Below, one piece after another: positions 28,772 through 38,115 of a DNA stretch of 64,000 nt (within the stretch, counting starts at the first letter, position 1; every line of letters starts with the position of its first letter). Both the position numbers and the translations under genes were made by a program. The notes beneath the pieces were generated by a model. The model was given only the letters and a program-made list of their open reading frames with translations. It had not been told where the DNA came from and made no database searches. Source of the DNA: Pirellulaceae bacterium (lineage in GTDB: Bacteria > Planctomycetota > Planctomycetia > Pirellulales > Pirellulaceae); the NCBI GenBank assembly GCA_020852965.1, contig JADYZV010000111.1, forward strand, positions 62,001 to 126,000, given 5' to 3'.

Positions 28772-31141
28772 ATGGGTGATGAGAATACGAACCGCCAGGC
28801 AATACGAACAACGCCGACGGAGATTTTGGCGGTCGTCGAGTGGCGGTCGCGTTTGACCGCGCTGGCGACCGGCTATCTGTTGTTTGAAACGCTCACGGGG
28901 CTAGCCATTTGGCTGTTGCCGTTCAGTGCCTTGGCGCAGTTCTCGGTGCTGCTGCACACTGCTATCGGACTACTATTCCTGGCTCCCCTGCTCTGGTATG
29001 TGATCCGTCACTGGTGGATCCGTCACAAGGGAAACCTCAGTCACTATCAATTGCTTGGGTATATTGCCACGGCGATACTCGGCGTATGCTTGGTGAGCGG
29101 TTCTGTGGTGGCTTGGCAAGGCGTCGTTGGGCCGCGAATGACAGTGCTGTGGGATGTGATGCACCTTGTCACCGGACTGGGGCTGGTCGTCTTCGTCGTC
29201 GTGCATGTGCTGACCATCGCGGTTCGTAGGTCCAACAATGCGGATGTCCGACACCAATTGTCCACTGCTCGGCGGGCCTACTACACGAAAAGTCTTGCAA
29301 GTTGTGTTGTGCTGTCGCTTCCGATCGTCGCATTGGCGATGATCTATCACGAGCCACATGCTAACCGCAGTTTTCCCGACGACTACAACTGGAAGTTTGG
29401 CCAAGACCGCCCGTTCGCCCCCAGCATGGCACGAATTGAAGCGCCCTGGACGGATGAACTGCATAGTCAAATCGCCGACACTGTTGGCGATGAACATCGC
29501 GGCTTCGTGCTCACTTCATTATCCAAAGGCGTCGAGTCTCGCAGCACCGGCGAATCGCAAGGTGTGTTCGATCAAATCCGCTCGTGTACTTCGGGGTTGC
29601 AACTGAGCGATGAAAGTAAGACTCGAATCGAAGCGATCATGGCCGATGCAGCGAAGCGGGTGAAACGCGAAGGAGCTCTGCAGGCTCAGGATCTAGCTGG
29701 TTCGGCAAGTTGTGGCAGCAGTGGGTGTCATACCCAGATCTACGAAGAATGGCTGCCCAGCGCTCACCGCTATTCGTCGATGGATAGGATGTTTCAACGC
29801 ACTCAAGAATTGATGTCGGAAGAGACATCCCCCGAGCACACGCGCTACTGTGCTGGTTGCCACGATCCGATTTCACTGTTCAGCGGTGCCAAGAACTCGG
29901 GCAACATCACGCTCAGCTCGCTCGGTGCGGACGAAGGTATCTCGTGTCTGGTTTGTCACTGTGTCGTGCAAGCCGACGTGCAAGGCAATGGCGACTACAC
30001 CATCGCCTTGCCCGAGCGTTATGTTTACGAGAAGCACGAAGGCAAGCTAGCGAAATTCGTCAGCGACTTCTTGATCCGCACCTATCCTCGCCATCACATC
30101 ACTTCCTACTCGCGACCGCTCTACAAGACCGCCGAGTTCTGTGGTGCCTGCCACAAACAATACCTTGACAAAGAGGTCAATACGGACATTGGCAAAGTGC
30201 AGGGCCAGAACCAATACGACAGTTGGAAGAACAGCAAGTGGTATCACGAAGGCGATCCGACCAAGACAATCAATTGTCGCGAGTGCCATATGCCACTCAA
30301 CGACAGTGACGATCCCGCGTTTGGTGACGTGACCGATTACAACCGAACGGCCAACGATGGAAAACACCGCAGTCACCGCACACTGGCCAGCAACCAGTAC
30401 ATCCCACAAGTGATGAATCTCGAAGGCCACGAGACACACGTCGCGCTGACAGAGAAGTGGCTGCGAGGCGAGATCGAGATACCGGAGATTGCCGACAAGT
30501 GGACTACCGGGCCAGTGGTCCGATTGAGCATAACCGCTTCCGAAATTGCGAAAGCCGGGGAACCGCTGTCGATCCATATCAGTTTGATGAACAACAAAAC
30601 GGGCCACGATTTCCCGACCGGGCCGCTGGATATGATCGAAAGTTGGATCGAACTGCTCGTCACCGATGCGAATGGCAAGGCGATCTATCACACCGGTGCC
30701 GTTAACACGGATGGAACTGTCGATCGATCGCAAGTTTGGTTCAAAGCAGACGGGTTTGACCGACAGGGCGAGCTGATTGACAGGCACAACCTGTGGGACT
30801 TGGTAGGTGCTAGCTACAAGCGATCCTTGTTTCCCGGCGTCACCGATAACGTTAAAGTCGAGTTGCAATGCCCGTCGATGGCGCGAGGGCGTGTAATCGC
30901 CGCAGGCGACGAGAAGTTGAGTCCCGGCCAACGCGTCGAAGACTTTTCCATTCCAACTGCTAATATAGTCGCAGGTGACGAATTGAAGGTCGAGGCGATC
31001 TTGCATTATCGCAAGGCGAATCCCGAGTTCCTCAATCGCATTTATGGTGCGGAAAACGAAGTGCGATCGCCGATCACCGAGATGGCGCGCGAAACCGTAC
31101 GTATTCGGATCGAGGACGATGGCACAGCGAAAACTGAGTAA
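28772..31141 (+). CDS. Fusion of membrane cytochrome b-like domain and multihaem cytochrome c
   Basis: ATG at 28772 (MGDENTNRQ) best fits the domain start; the frame is open for another 63 codons upstream. Four membrane helices with conserved His (LHTAIGLLFLAPLLWYVIRHWW, MHLVTGLGLVVFVVVHV) form a cytochrome b561/NapC-like anchor. The periplasmic part has five haem sites: CGSSGCH (a CX4CH variant), CAGCH, CLVCH, CGACH and CRECH, as in the cytochrome c-554/NrfA-like superfamily. A C-terminal beta domain (TGHDFPTGPLDMIESWIELLV) is found in planctomycete multihaem proteins. It would take electrons from quinol to an outside acceptor, or the reverse. It overlaps the next gene by 23 bp. Confidence 0.75.
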   Translation: MGDENTNRQAIRTTPTEILAVVEWRSRLTALATGYLLFETLTGLAIWLLPFSALAQFSVLLHTAIGLLFLAPLLWYVIRHWWIRHKGNLSHYQLLGYIATAILGVCLVSGSVVAWQGVVGPRMTVLWDVMHLVTGLGLVVFVVVHVLTIAVRRSNNADVRHQLSTARRAYYTKSLASCVVLSLPIVALAMIYHEPHANRSFPDDYNWKFGQDRPFAPSMARIEAPWTDELHSQIADTVGDEHRGFVLTSLSKGVESRSTGESQGVFDQIRSCTSGLQLSDESKTRIEAIMADAAKRVKREGALQAQDLAGSASCGSSGCHTQIYEEWLPSAHRYSSMDRMFQRTQELMSEETSPEHTRYCAGCHDPISLFSGAKNSGNITLSSLGADEGISCLVCHCVVQADVQGNGDYTIALPERYVYEKHEGKLAKFVSDFLIRTYPRHHITSYSRPLYKTAEFCGACHKQYLDKEVNTDIGKVQGQNQYDSWKNSKWYHEGDPTKTINCRECHMPLNDSDDPAFGDVTDYNRTANDGKHRSHRTLASNQYIPQVMNLEGHETHVALTEKWLRGEIEIPEIADKWTTGPVVRLSITASEIAKAGEPLSIHISLMNNKTGHDFPTGPLDMIESWIELLVTDANGKAIYHTGAVNTDGTVDRSQVWFKADGFDRQGELIDRHNLWDLVGASYKRSLFPGVTDNVKVELQCPSMARGRVIAAGDEKLSPGQRVEDFSIPTANIVAGDELKVEAILHYRKANPEFLNRIYGAENEVRSPITEMARETVRIRIEDDGTAKTE

Positions 31142-32930
31142 ACGCTATCGGTTGATGTTGCGGTGGGGGATTCCCTCCGGACTGGCGACGCTCGTGTTGG
31201 GCTTTCTGGCCTGGACGGGAAGTGTGCGTGTCGACCCTTCGGCGATCGGCAAGGATGGTAAGGTCGGTGGCTTGACCAGTGTACTTGAGAGGGAGATTGC
31301 ACCGGAGATGGTGCGATTCACGTTCGCGGACGCGACGCATGAAGCGGGGTTCGACTTTCATCACTTTCCCGCCACGCGGCAATCGCTGTTGCCCGAGGAC
31401 ATGGGATCGGGGTTGGCATGGGGCGATTATGACAACGATGGTGATCACGATTTGTTTCTCGTCAACTTTCGCAGTTCTATTGTCGCGAGTGAAGCTTCAG
31501 CAGCCGAGAGTGGCCGTTGTGCCCTGTATCGCAACGATGGCGATGGCAGGTTCACCGATGTTGCGGAAGATGCAGGTGTGGATTGTTCCATCTATGGCAT
31601 GGCCGCTGCGTGGGGTGACTGTGATAGTGACGGAGACCTGGATCTCTATATCACAGCCTACGGCCCAAACATTCTTTATCGCAATGAAGGCAATAGCAGG
31701 TTCACCGACATCAGCCAGATCGCGGGCGTTGATGACGAGCGGTTTAGTGCCGGCTGTGCTTGGGGGGATTTCGATCGTGACGGGCGCATTGATTTGTATG
31801 TGACCACGTATGTGAATTTCCAATACAGCGACGAAGATCTGGCGCGAGTGAAACAGATCAAGGGCGAGGTCAATCCATACACGATCAACCCGTCATCGTT
31901 CGCTGCCGATACAAACGTCTTGTACCACAACAACGGAGACGGCACTTTCACGGATATTGCACAACAAGCGGGCGTGGCCGATCCAGAGGGCCGGTCCTTG
32001 GGCGCGATTTGGTTCGACTTCGACAACGACCAATGGCTGGATTTGTACGTGGCCAACGATGTCTCCGCCAACGGTGTATTTCTTAACAATGGTGACAGCA
32101 CGTTCTCAGACATCGGAGCGGTCTCGTTAGCTGCTGACTATCGTGGCGCCATGGGATTGGCGGTTTGTGACTACGGCGATGACGGCGACTTTGACTTGTT
32201 CGTTACCCACTGGATCGCGCAAGAGAATGCCTTCTTCCTCAACAATTCACTTGCCGCTCCTCCGTCGGGCGGCCGTGGACTCGTCATGTTCGCCGATCGT
32301 GCGGATGCTGTGGGTCTGGGGCAAGTCTCATTAAGTACGGTTGGTTGGGGGACCGGCTTTGTCGACTTCGACAACGACAGTCACTTGGATTTATGGGTAG
32401 TCAACGGCAGTACTTTGCAGGACCACGCAGACGCGACTGCGTTGGTACCACAACGACCGCATGTGTTTCGCCAGCAAGATGGTAAGGGTTTTTTTGAGAC
32501 TGGAGTACAAGCTTGCTCGCGACTTGGTGAACCGATCGTAGGCCGCGGTGGCGCGCACGCCGACTACGACGGGGATGGTAAAATGGACTTGGCAATCATG
32601 AGTCACGGAGGGCAACCGGTCCTACTGCATAACACGACCCCAGCACCGGGACATTGGATCGGAGTGCGGCTTCGCCAAACCACTGGCAACACATTTGGGC
32701 TCGGGGCCGTGGTAGTCGTCCGCACCAAGGATCGTGTGCAAACAGCGATTGTCGGTGCCGAGGGGTCGTATCTATCTCAGAGTCCAAGCGACTTGCATTT
32801 CGGAGTAGGCGACGCGGAGATTGTCGATTCGATCACGGTGCGCTGGCCTGATGGGACAGAGGAAACGGTTACGGATGTTGATGTAGATCGAGTATTGAGC
32901 GTGTCGCACGAGTTGGATGCCAATCGCTAA
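31119..32930 (+). CDS. CRTAC1/UnbV-like FG-GAP (VCBS) repeat protein
   Basis: The start at 31119 has GAGG five bases upstream and lies within the end of the cytochrome gene, showing translational coupling. After one membrane segment (LATLVLGFLAWTGSV) come at least six FG-GAP/VCBS calcium-binding repeats (for example GDYDNDGDHDLFLVN, WGDCDSDGDLDLYIT, GDFDRDGRIDLYVT). The ASPIC/UnbV domain follows (GNTFGLGAVVVVRT ... DSITVRWPDGTEETV). These are exported beta-propellers thought to bind calcium and ligands on the cell surface. The tight pairing with the multihaem cytochrome suggests they work as one surface complex. Confidence 0.85.
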   Translation: MAQRKLSKRYRLMLRWGIPSGLATLVLGFLAWTGSVRVDPSAIGKDGKVGGLTSVLEREIAPEMVRFTFADATHEAGFDFHHFPATRQSLLPEDMGSGLAWGDYDNDGDHDLFLVNFRSSIVASEASAAESGRCALYRNDGDGRFTDVAEDAGVDCSIYGMAAAWGDCDSDGDLDLYITAYGPNILYRNEGNSRFTDISQIAGVDDERFSAGCAWGDFDRDGRIDLYVTTYVNFQYSDEDLARVKQIKGEVNPYTINPSSFAADTNVLYHNNGDGTFTDIAQQAGVADPEGRSLGAIWFDFDNDQWLDLYVANDVSANGVFLNNGDSTFSDIGAVSLAADYRGAMGLAVCDYGDDGDFDLFVTHWIAQENAFFLNNSLAAPPSGGRGLVMFADRADAVGLGQVSLSTVGWGTGFVDFDNDSHLDLWVVNGSTLQDHADATALVPQRPHVFRQQDGKGFFETGVQACSRLGEPIVGRGGAHADYDGDGKMDLAIMSHGGQPVLLHNTTPAPGHWIGVRLRQTTGNTFGLGAVVVVRTKDRVQTAIVGAEGSYLSQSPSDLHFGVGDAEIVDSITVRWPDGTEETVTDVDVDRVLSVSHELDANR

Positions 32931-33247
32931 CTCTTCTTGGTATCTGCGTCGAAACAATTCGAAGCTCGCAGTAGATCCTAACCGCTTCCATGCATTCTTA
33001 AATTGACAGACGAGTGCCACTGGAAAAACTCTACTCGACGTTAGTACTAGACTGAAGTAGCCTGATTGGAGCTGTCAGCGCCCAACATCCTTGGGTGGTA
33101 ATATGCGAGAGAAGCGGATACCCTAACTGACATATGTTCGTTCTATTGGTATTGGATTGACGCTGACCGCTCCGTCGGTTATTTGCTATTCTTCTTAGGT
33201 CAACCAAGGATCGGCGGAGCGATCCACGACTCTCCTCAGGAACAATC
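32931..33247. other. Intergenic before DinB gene
   Basis: No gene was found. GACGCTGACCGCTCCGTCGG at 33159-33178 repeats the hairpin sequence found after the DinB gene (33752-33771), and GATCGGCGGAGCGATC near 33210 is a further short hairpin. It may hold the promoter of the DinB gene. Confidence 0.3.
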
Positions 33248-33742
33248 ATGAAAACGACTGACTACATCAAGATGGCGCTGGAAAACGGCAAGGCCTACAC
33301 GTTGGCATTGGTTGCCGACCTGAAAGACGCTCCGCTGACGCAGCCCACGCCCAACGGTGGCAATCATCCGCTATGGATAGTGGGGCATCTCGCACGATCA
33401 GAAAGCGCTCTGCTCGACGTTTTCATCATGGGTAAGCCCAATCGCTTTCCCGAGTTGGAAAACTGCAACGCAGGTAGCACACCGACGCCCAATGCCAGCG
33501 ACTATCCGTCGATGAATGATCTACTGGTAAAATTCGAAACCATCCGCGCAGCATCGCTCGCTCATTTGGCTACGCTCAGTGAAGCCGACCTTGACATGAA
33601 GAGTCATGCCCCTGAGAAATATGGAGCTTTCTTCGGCACGGTGGGCGCTTGCTACGCCGCAATGACCTCGCACATGGCGTTCCACGCCGGTCAAGTCGCC
33701 GACGCCCGTCGCGCCCTCGGACGTGAACGGCTGATGAGATAG
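33248..33742 (+). CDS. DinB family protein
   Basis: A 164-residue four-helix-bundle protein with the DinB-like pattern: PNGGNHPLWIVGHLARSESAL carries the first metal His, and MTSHMAFHAGQVADARRALG the last His pair. Members are metal-binding enzymes, some thiol-dependent transferases. AGGAACAATC precedes the ATG. A second, more distant DinB gene is convergent with it. Confidence 0.8.
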   Translation: MKTTDYIKMALENGKAYTLALVADLKDAPLTQPTPNGGNHPLWIVGHLARSESALLDVFIMGKPNRFPELENCNAGSTPTPNASDYPSMNDLLVKFETIRAASLAHLATLSEADLDMKSHAPEKYGAFFGTVGACYAAMTSHMAFHAGQVADARRALGRERLMR

Positions 33743-33751
33743 TGATAGTCG

Positions 33752-33771
33752 CTGACCGCTCCGCCGGTCAG
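33752..33771. terminator. Hairpin between convergent DinB genes
   Basis: CTGACCG and CGGTCAG form a seven-base stem with a short loop, ten bases after the stop of the first DinB gene. The same core occurs upstream of that gene at 33159-33178. It may be a terminator or a short repeat family. Confidence 0.4.
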
Positions 33772-33830
33772 TCGCTTGAACCCTAGTTCGCATTGGCAAA
33801 TCCAGCCAACGATCTTAGGGCACCGCCATG

Positions 33831-34337
33831 CTACATGCCTTCATCCGCAGAGGGACCGTACAGACCAGGAACGGGAATGTCGTTCACCCGCAAGTAGACG
33901 CACAGGTGCGCACGATGGTGAATGATGTGATTGATAACCCAAGTACGCAAGACGGCGATCTTCGGCATGGTGAACATGGTATTCCCGGATTTCAACAAGC
34001 TCCATGGTTTATAAAGCCCATCGTCACTGACGGACTCCAGCAAAGCTCGAGCCTGGCTGACGTTACGATCAAACTCGGCCAACACGTCTGCGGTACAATC
34101 GAACTGTGGCGTTTTGAAAGGCTCGCCCTCTTTGGGCATCACGTCCAGCGAGTCCGATTCGATTGTCATCGCGGCCCAAGATGGAAGATTGGCCAAATGC
34201 GAGGCAACCCAGCCGATCGTGTTCGATTTCTCGTGAATCTTCCAGCCGAATTTCTCGTCTGGAATCCGCTCCAATACCTTCCGCGTGCCAGCCATTTCGT
34301 TGTCAAATTCTGGCAGCATATTCTTTCCAATCGACAT
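33831..34337 (-). CDS. DinB family protein, second copy
   Basis: The start at 34337 (MSIGKNMLPEF) has GGAAGA at proper distance; two in-frame ATGs lie just upstream. The 168-residue protein has the DinB fold: TIGWVASHLANLP for the first metal His and WVINHIIHHRAHLCVYLRVNDIPVPGLYGPS at the end, with His-x3-His ligands. It is only distantly similar to the DinB protein at 33248. Substrate unknown. Confidence 0.82.
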   Translation of the reverse strand: MSIGKNMLPEFDNEMAGTRKVLERIPDEKFGWKIHEKSNTIGWVASHLANLPSWAAMTIESDSLDVMPKEGEPFKTPQFDCTADVLAEFDRNVSQARALLESVSDDGLYKPWSLLKSGNTMFTMPKIAVLRTWVINHIIHHRAHLCVYLRVNDIPVPGLYGPSADEGM

Positions 34338-34478
34338 ATTCATTTCTTCCAACCTGAAAGTGCTTGGTTGCATAGTTCGATGCGACTATTTTGATCATTG
34401 TGGCGTAAGTCGTCTAGCTGGGAAAACAGGTGCCGAAAGCCGCGATCAATTTCGGCGAAATGGAAGGACGGGAGTCGA

Positions 34479-35354
34479 TCAGAAATTGCACCACAGACAC
34501 TCTGTCTTCTTTTCCTTGACCTCGCCGGCAGCAGCTTTGTTGTCGATCTTAACCTCGTGCCGGGTCCAATTGTGCTTCTGTTCCCACTTCGTGTAGAGGC
34601 TGCTCGGATAACCACTGAGCATGAACTTGCCTTGGATGACCGATAGCGTCTCCAGCAATTCCTCATGCTCGACTTCGCCCATCTCAAATGCGTACTCGCC
34701 CGTCGTCGAACGGGACGCGTGAACGTAGGGAGGATCGCAATAGAACAGCGTGTTGAGACCGTCCTGTTTGCGAATAACGTCGGTAGCCTTCTGGTTGAGG
34801 ATGACGACGCCTCGCAACCGCCGATGTACGTCTGGCAAACCTTCGACGACATTGAGCCATGCGGAAGCTTGTTCGTTGATCCGGCTCCGAGTGCGATTTC
34901 TCGATAAGGTCGCAAAGTCTCTCATTAACCCTTGACGGGACTGTCGTGCCAGGATGAAGAACTGAACTGCGCGCTCGACGTCAGTAGCATCGCGATCGGC
35001 TTCACCGGTCTGGGAGAATTCGAACGCCCGATCAAATTCGGCTTCGCTAAACGGTGTCATCTCCATTCGTTGCCGAAATGAGTCGAAGTGTGCGGCGTCT
35101 TGAAGCACTCGCCAAAAATTGATCAGCTCACCGTGCAAGTCGTTGACGACTTCACTACTTCCCTTCAAGGCAGCAGGGAGCTTTTCAGTGCCGGTCGCCA
35201 GCCAGTCGCGATTCGGATCCCGAGCCAACAGAATTCCGCCACCGCCAAAAAAAGGCTCGACATAGTGCAGGTGTGGCGGCATCAAACCGACGATCCATTT
35301 CCGTAGATAGTACTTGCCGCCGTGCCATTTCAGAGGTTGGGTCAATTGTGCCAT
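34479..35354 (-). CDS. Dam-type (D12 class) N6-adenine DNA methyltransferase
   Basis: The start at 35354 (MAQLTQPLKWHGGK) gives about 291 residues, usual for the family. WHGGKYYL and YVEPFFGGGGILL form the SAM-binding FxGxG region, and FYCDPPYVHASR is the DPPY catalytic motif. It methylates adenine N6 in a short DNA target. No restriction endonuclease gene is adjacent, so it looks like an orphan or phage-derived methylase. The C-terminus ends in a Lys-rich tail with CLWC. Confidence 0.85.
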   Translation of the reverse strand: MAQLTQPLKWHGGKYYLRKWIVGLMPPHLHYVEPFFGGGGILLARDPNRDWLATGTEKLPAALKGSSEVVNDLHGELINFWRVLQDAAHFDSFRQRMEMTPFSEAEFDRAFEFSQTGEADRDATDVERAVQFFILARQSRQGLMRDFATLSRNRTRSRINEQASAWLNVVEGLPDVHRRLRGVVILNQKATDVIRKQDGLNTLFYCDPPYVHASRSTTGEYAFEMGEVEHEELLETLSVIQGKFMLSGYPSSLYTKWEQKHNWTRHEVKIDNKAAAGEVKEKKTECLWCNF

Positions 35355-35585
35355 GCGTCGCTCTTTCCCCCCTACGGAAGAATTTAGTCCATGAGTATCT
35401 GGTGTGAAGCAGAACATAGCGGCACGGCGGTGTTTTTCCCAGACGGCTAGACTAAAAACCTATCCCACTCATATTCCGCACGATGCTCAGTTTAGGGTTT
35501 GGTACGAAAATGTAGGCATGAACCCAAAAAACTCTCCTTTTTTCTTACCTAGCCCTGCCACGTTCGGCGAGTCGTGTTTTCCAGT

Positions 35586-35903
35586 ATGCACCGATACAAT
35601 TGTGAGTTAGTAGTCGGCCAGGGCGATTTCACGCTGTTCGAACAGACCTTGGCTGTTGAGTTGGAGCTTGAAGGACACGGGGGAAGCAGCGGGACCGCGA
35701 TTCCGGGAGAGATTTGGAGCGTGCCAGCCGGACGGCGATACCACTGTCACGCACAGGGCGACACGATCTCGTACGCGGTCGCCGAGTTTGGCATCGAGAT
35801 CGACGGTGAACGCACCAGGGGAGAATTGAAGCTGCTGGCCGGAGCTCGCGATGAAAAACTGCTGAGCCTTGTGACACACCTTGTCCGAGTGATCAAATCC
35901 TAG
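35586..35903 (+). CDS. Possible truncated AraC-type sensor domain
   Basis: A 105-residue frame with beta-rich, cupin-like character (GEIWSVPAGRRYHCHAQGD, ISYAVAEFGIEID) that recalls the N-terminal ligand domain of AraC-family regulators. No DNA-binding helix-turn-helix follows, since the frame stops at RVIKS. There is no clear ribosome site. It may be a remnant rather than a working gene. Confidence 0.35.
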   Translation: MHRYNCELVVGQGDFTLFEQTLAVELELEGHGGSSGTAIPGEIWSVPAGRRYHCHAQGDTISYAVAEFGIEIDGERTRGELKLLAGARDEKLLSLVTHLVRVIKS

Positions 35904-36071
35904 CTGGCAATCTTCTCACTTGCCTCAATGTCAAAGCAGTCAACACGCGTGGGCAGATAGATAGTCGATGCATGGAACGTTTCAAACTTGAACAGTGGAT
36001 GTTTGGGCGGGGCTGTACTATAGCAGTTCGAGCGAGCGTCACGAAAACGTAGGTTTTCAAACTTATTTGAA

Positions 36072-36562
36072 TTAAGGTATGGCGGCCGGTGTGTCCCAGC
36101 GAACTTTGTAGAGTCGCTCACCCGCCAGTTTCAACTTCGGCCTACCCGTGAATCGGATCGTGTCGCTCCACCAGTGTTCCTCGGTGGCTTGGTGAACTAC
36201 GATTCGATCGGACGCAGGATGGCGATCAACCGACTTGATTTTTGAATGATCCCCGAATCCGTCGGCGACTGTGAAAGTGAGCTTGTCGCAGTGAAACAAC
36301 AACACTTGCGTATCGGTCGTCACGTACAAGTGCTCGCCATCGTGCTGCGGTGACAAATCGTGCCCCCCATTGCTGGGGAGAGTCGTGCGCGTGAGCACCG
36401 ACCAGCGAGACTGGGGCTTTGCATCGGCATCGGCAACCAATGCGAGAAACTCCTTCTCCCCGAGAGCCCAAAGGCAATTGCGATTGGCATCCCAATCGGG
36501 ATCGCGATGAACGTAGCAATAAAAACCAACAGTCTCAAGTAAACAATTTTAGCAAGATTCAT
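36072..36562 (-). pseudogene. Small membrane-anchored protein, apparently frameshifted
   Basis: A frame starting at 36562 (MNLAKIVYLRLLVFIATFIA) has a good GGAG site and a signal/membrane helix. A second frame ending at 36072 carries a soluble domain (LTRTTLPSNGGHDLSPQHDG, LYVTTDTQVLLFHCDKLTF, DRIVVHQATEEHWW). The second frame stays open back to about 36545, reading DPDWDANRNCLWALGEKEF, but has no start codon of its own. A one-base shift between the two would give one exported protein of about 160 residues. No family was recognised. Confidence 0.35.
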
Positions 36563-36589
36563 TGCAGGTCTCCTATTCGATTTAAAGAG

Positions 36590-36700
36590 TTCACGTCAGC
36601 CGGCAGTGCGTAAATGCGAATCGAACGTTGCAGTTCAAACAACTTGGCATCCGGTCGAAGGACAACTCTTGAAGAATCAACGCGTAAATACGAACGTTCA
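36590..36700 (-). pseudogene. Possible remnant of a ThrE-type exporter gene
   Basis: On the minus strand AKLFELQRSIRI matches AELFELQRLIRS of the exporter encoded at 50173-51486. At base level 23 of 27 positions agree around 36611-36637 versus 51121-51147 by hand count. Weak similarity continues for about 15 codons upstream (LRVDSSRVVLRPD versus LRVYPGDTNLRRY). The fragment is short and chance cannot be excluded. Confidence 0.3.
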
Positions 36701-36940
36701 ATTCTATCACGTCGGATGTCCTGTTTCTGTAATCGCCGAAGAATCTGCAACGGATCCATGCTTTCCGATTAACGCGATGAAGGTAGAATGAAATAGGATG
36801 GGCTACTGGACTGCGACCCAACAACCGCGTTTCCCCACTGGGTTGTCGGGCACCTACAAACGCAACGCACGTTCGCCCTGCTTGGCTTGGATACAAGCTC
36901 AGGGGCGAGTCGTTGGGACAGGTTTGTCACTGCAAAGGCG

Positions 36941-37096
36941 TCAATCCGCTTGGGGTGCTTGAGCGTCCGCAGCAAGTGCTTGTCGATCACTCCACCGATT
37001 CATTGCGTTTCGGGCGGCAGCATAGACGTAGGCCCAGAGTAGTATGGCGGCGGTTATTGCTGCAGACCATTGAACGATTGCGACTAGGTTGCTCAT
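36941..37096 (-). CDS. Small single-helix membrane protein, 51 residues
   Basis: The start at 37096 has GGAG ahead of MSNLVAIVQW. One membrane helix (SAAITAAILLWAYVYAAA) is followed by a basic then Ala-rich tail. No family was recognised, and neighbours give no hint: a decayed region on one side and a broken two-component gene on the other. Confidence 0.5.
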   Translation of the reverse strand: MSNLVAIVQWSAAITAAILLWAYVYAAARNAMNRWSDRQALAADAQAPQAD

Positions 37097-37354
37097 ATTT
37101 TTCTCCAGCGATTGGGTCGGGGGAACTGAAATGCCTGTTACCAATGTCGGGCAATGCCCTAAAGCCTTGCTGAGGAGAATCTAAGACTTGCTTCATCTTG
37201 GAAAAATCGCTTGCCGATCTTGCAAATCCACTTTGACGATCCACCGTCTGACGGCTTGATGAAGAACTCTTTATCTGGGGCTTATGATTGGCTCATCGAA
37301 GTCAGCGATACTGTGTAGAAACCCGATGAATCGTATTTCCCAAAGAGACGCCGG

Positions 37355-38090
37355 ATGAGCATTCGCATTTTGATCGTTGAAGATGAGCCTGGAATTGCGG
37401 ATTTCATAGTCCGTGGGCTGTCCGAAGAAGGCTACACGGTCGCACACGCCGCTGACGGTCCTAGTGGGACAGATCGACGTGACCCTGCGTCGTCCACGTA
37501 GTGTGAGCGAGTATCAATCCAATTTGGAATTATTGCGAGGGCAAACGCAAACGCTATAGGAGATCGTCGAATCGCTACTGTTTCTGGCTCGCAGCCATAC
37601 AGAGCCCGAATCCGTGGCAACGAACCTGGTAAACATGAAACAATGGCTGCGAACGCATGCACTGACGTGGTCCACCCATCCGCGATTCAGCGACATACGC
37701 CTCGACGATCAACTGAACGAAAACTCATGCGCTGCAGCAAACCCAGTCTTGCTCGAACGCGTAATCGATAATTTGGTCTTCAACGCGTTGAAGTACAGTG
37801 AATCGGGCACACCCGTGACCGTGCGCGCCAGCGAAGCCAATGATCAGGTTCAAATTCAGGTCATCGACGCTGGCCCGGGGATTCCCAAAGCAGATCTGAC
37901 GCAGTTGTTCGATCCCTTCTTTCGATCGAGCGACGCACGTCGCCGAGGTATCGCGGGGACGGGTCTGGGGCTTGCCATTGCAAATCGAATCGCCATAACA
38001 TTCGGTGGCAGCTTGGAATGCGAAAGCACCGTTGGTAAGGGAAGTTGTTTTACATTGAGACTGTGTCGAGTCGAAGAAAGTGTAGGGTGA
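37355..38090 (+). pseudogene. Deletion fusion of response regulator and histidine kinase genes
   Basis: From 37355 the frame encodes an OmpR-type receiver start (MSIRILIVEDEPGIADFIVRG) that stops at 37501. From about 37465 another frame carries kinase sequence (GQIDVTLRRPRS), the part just after a phospho-acceptor His box, which is missing. It is interrupted by TAG after RGQTQTL and resumes with SLLFLARS, then the ATPase boxes VIDNLVFNALKYS, VIDAGPGIP, DPFFRSSD and GTGLGLAIANRI. So the receiver's second half, the whole kinase sensor and the His box have been deleted. The two-component pair is dead. Confidence 0.75.
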
Positions 38091-38115
38091 ATTTGTGCGT
38101 GGCCGTGAAAGTGGA

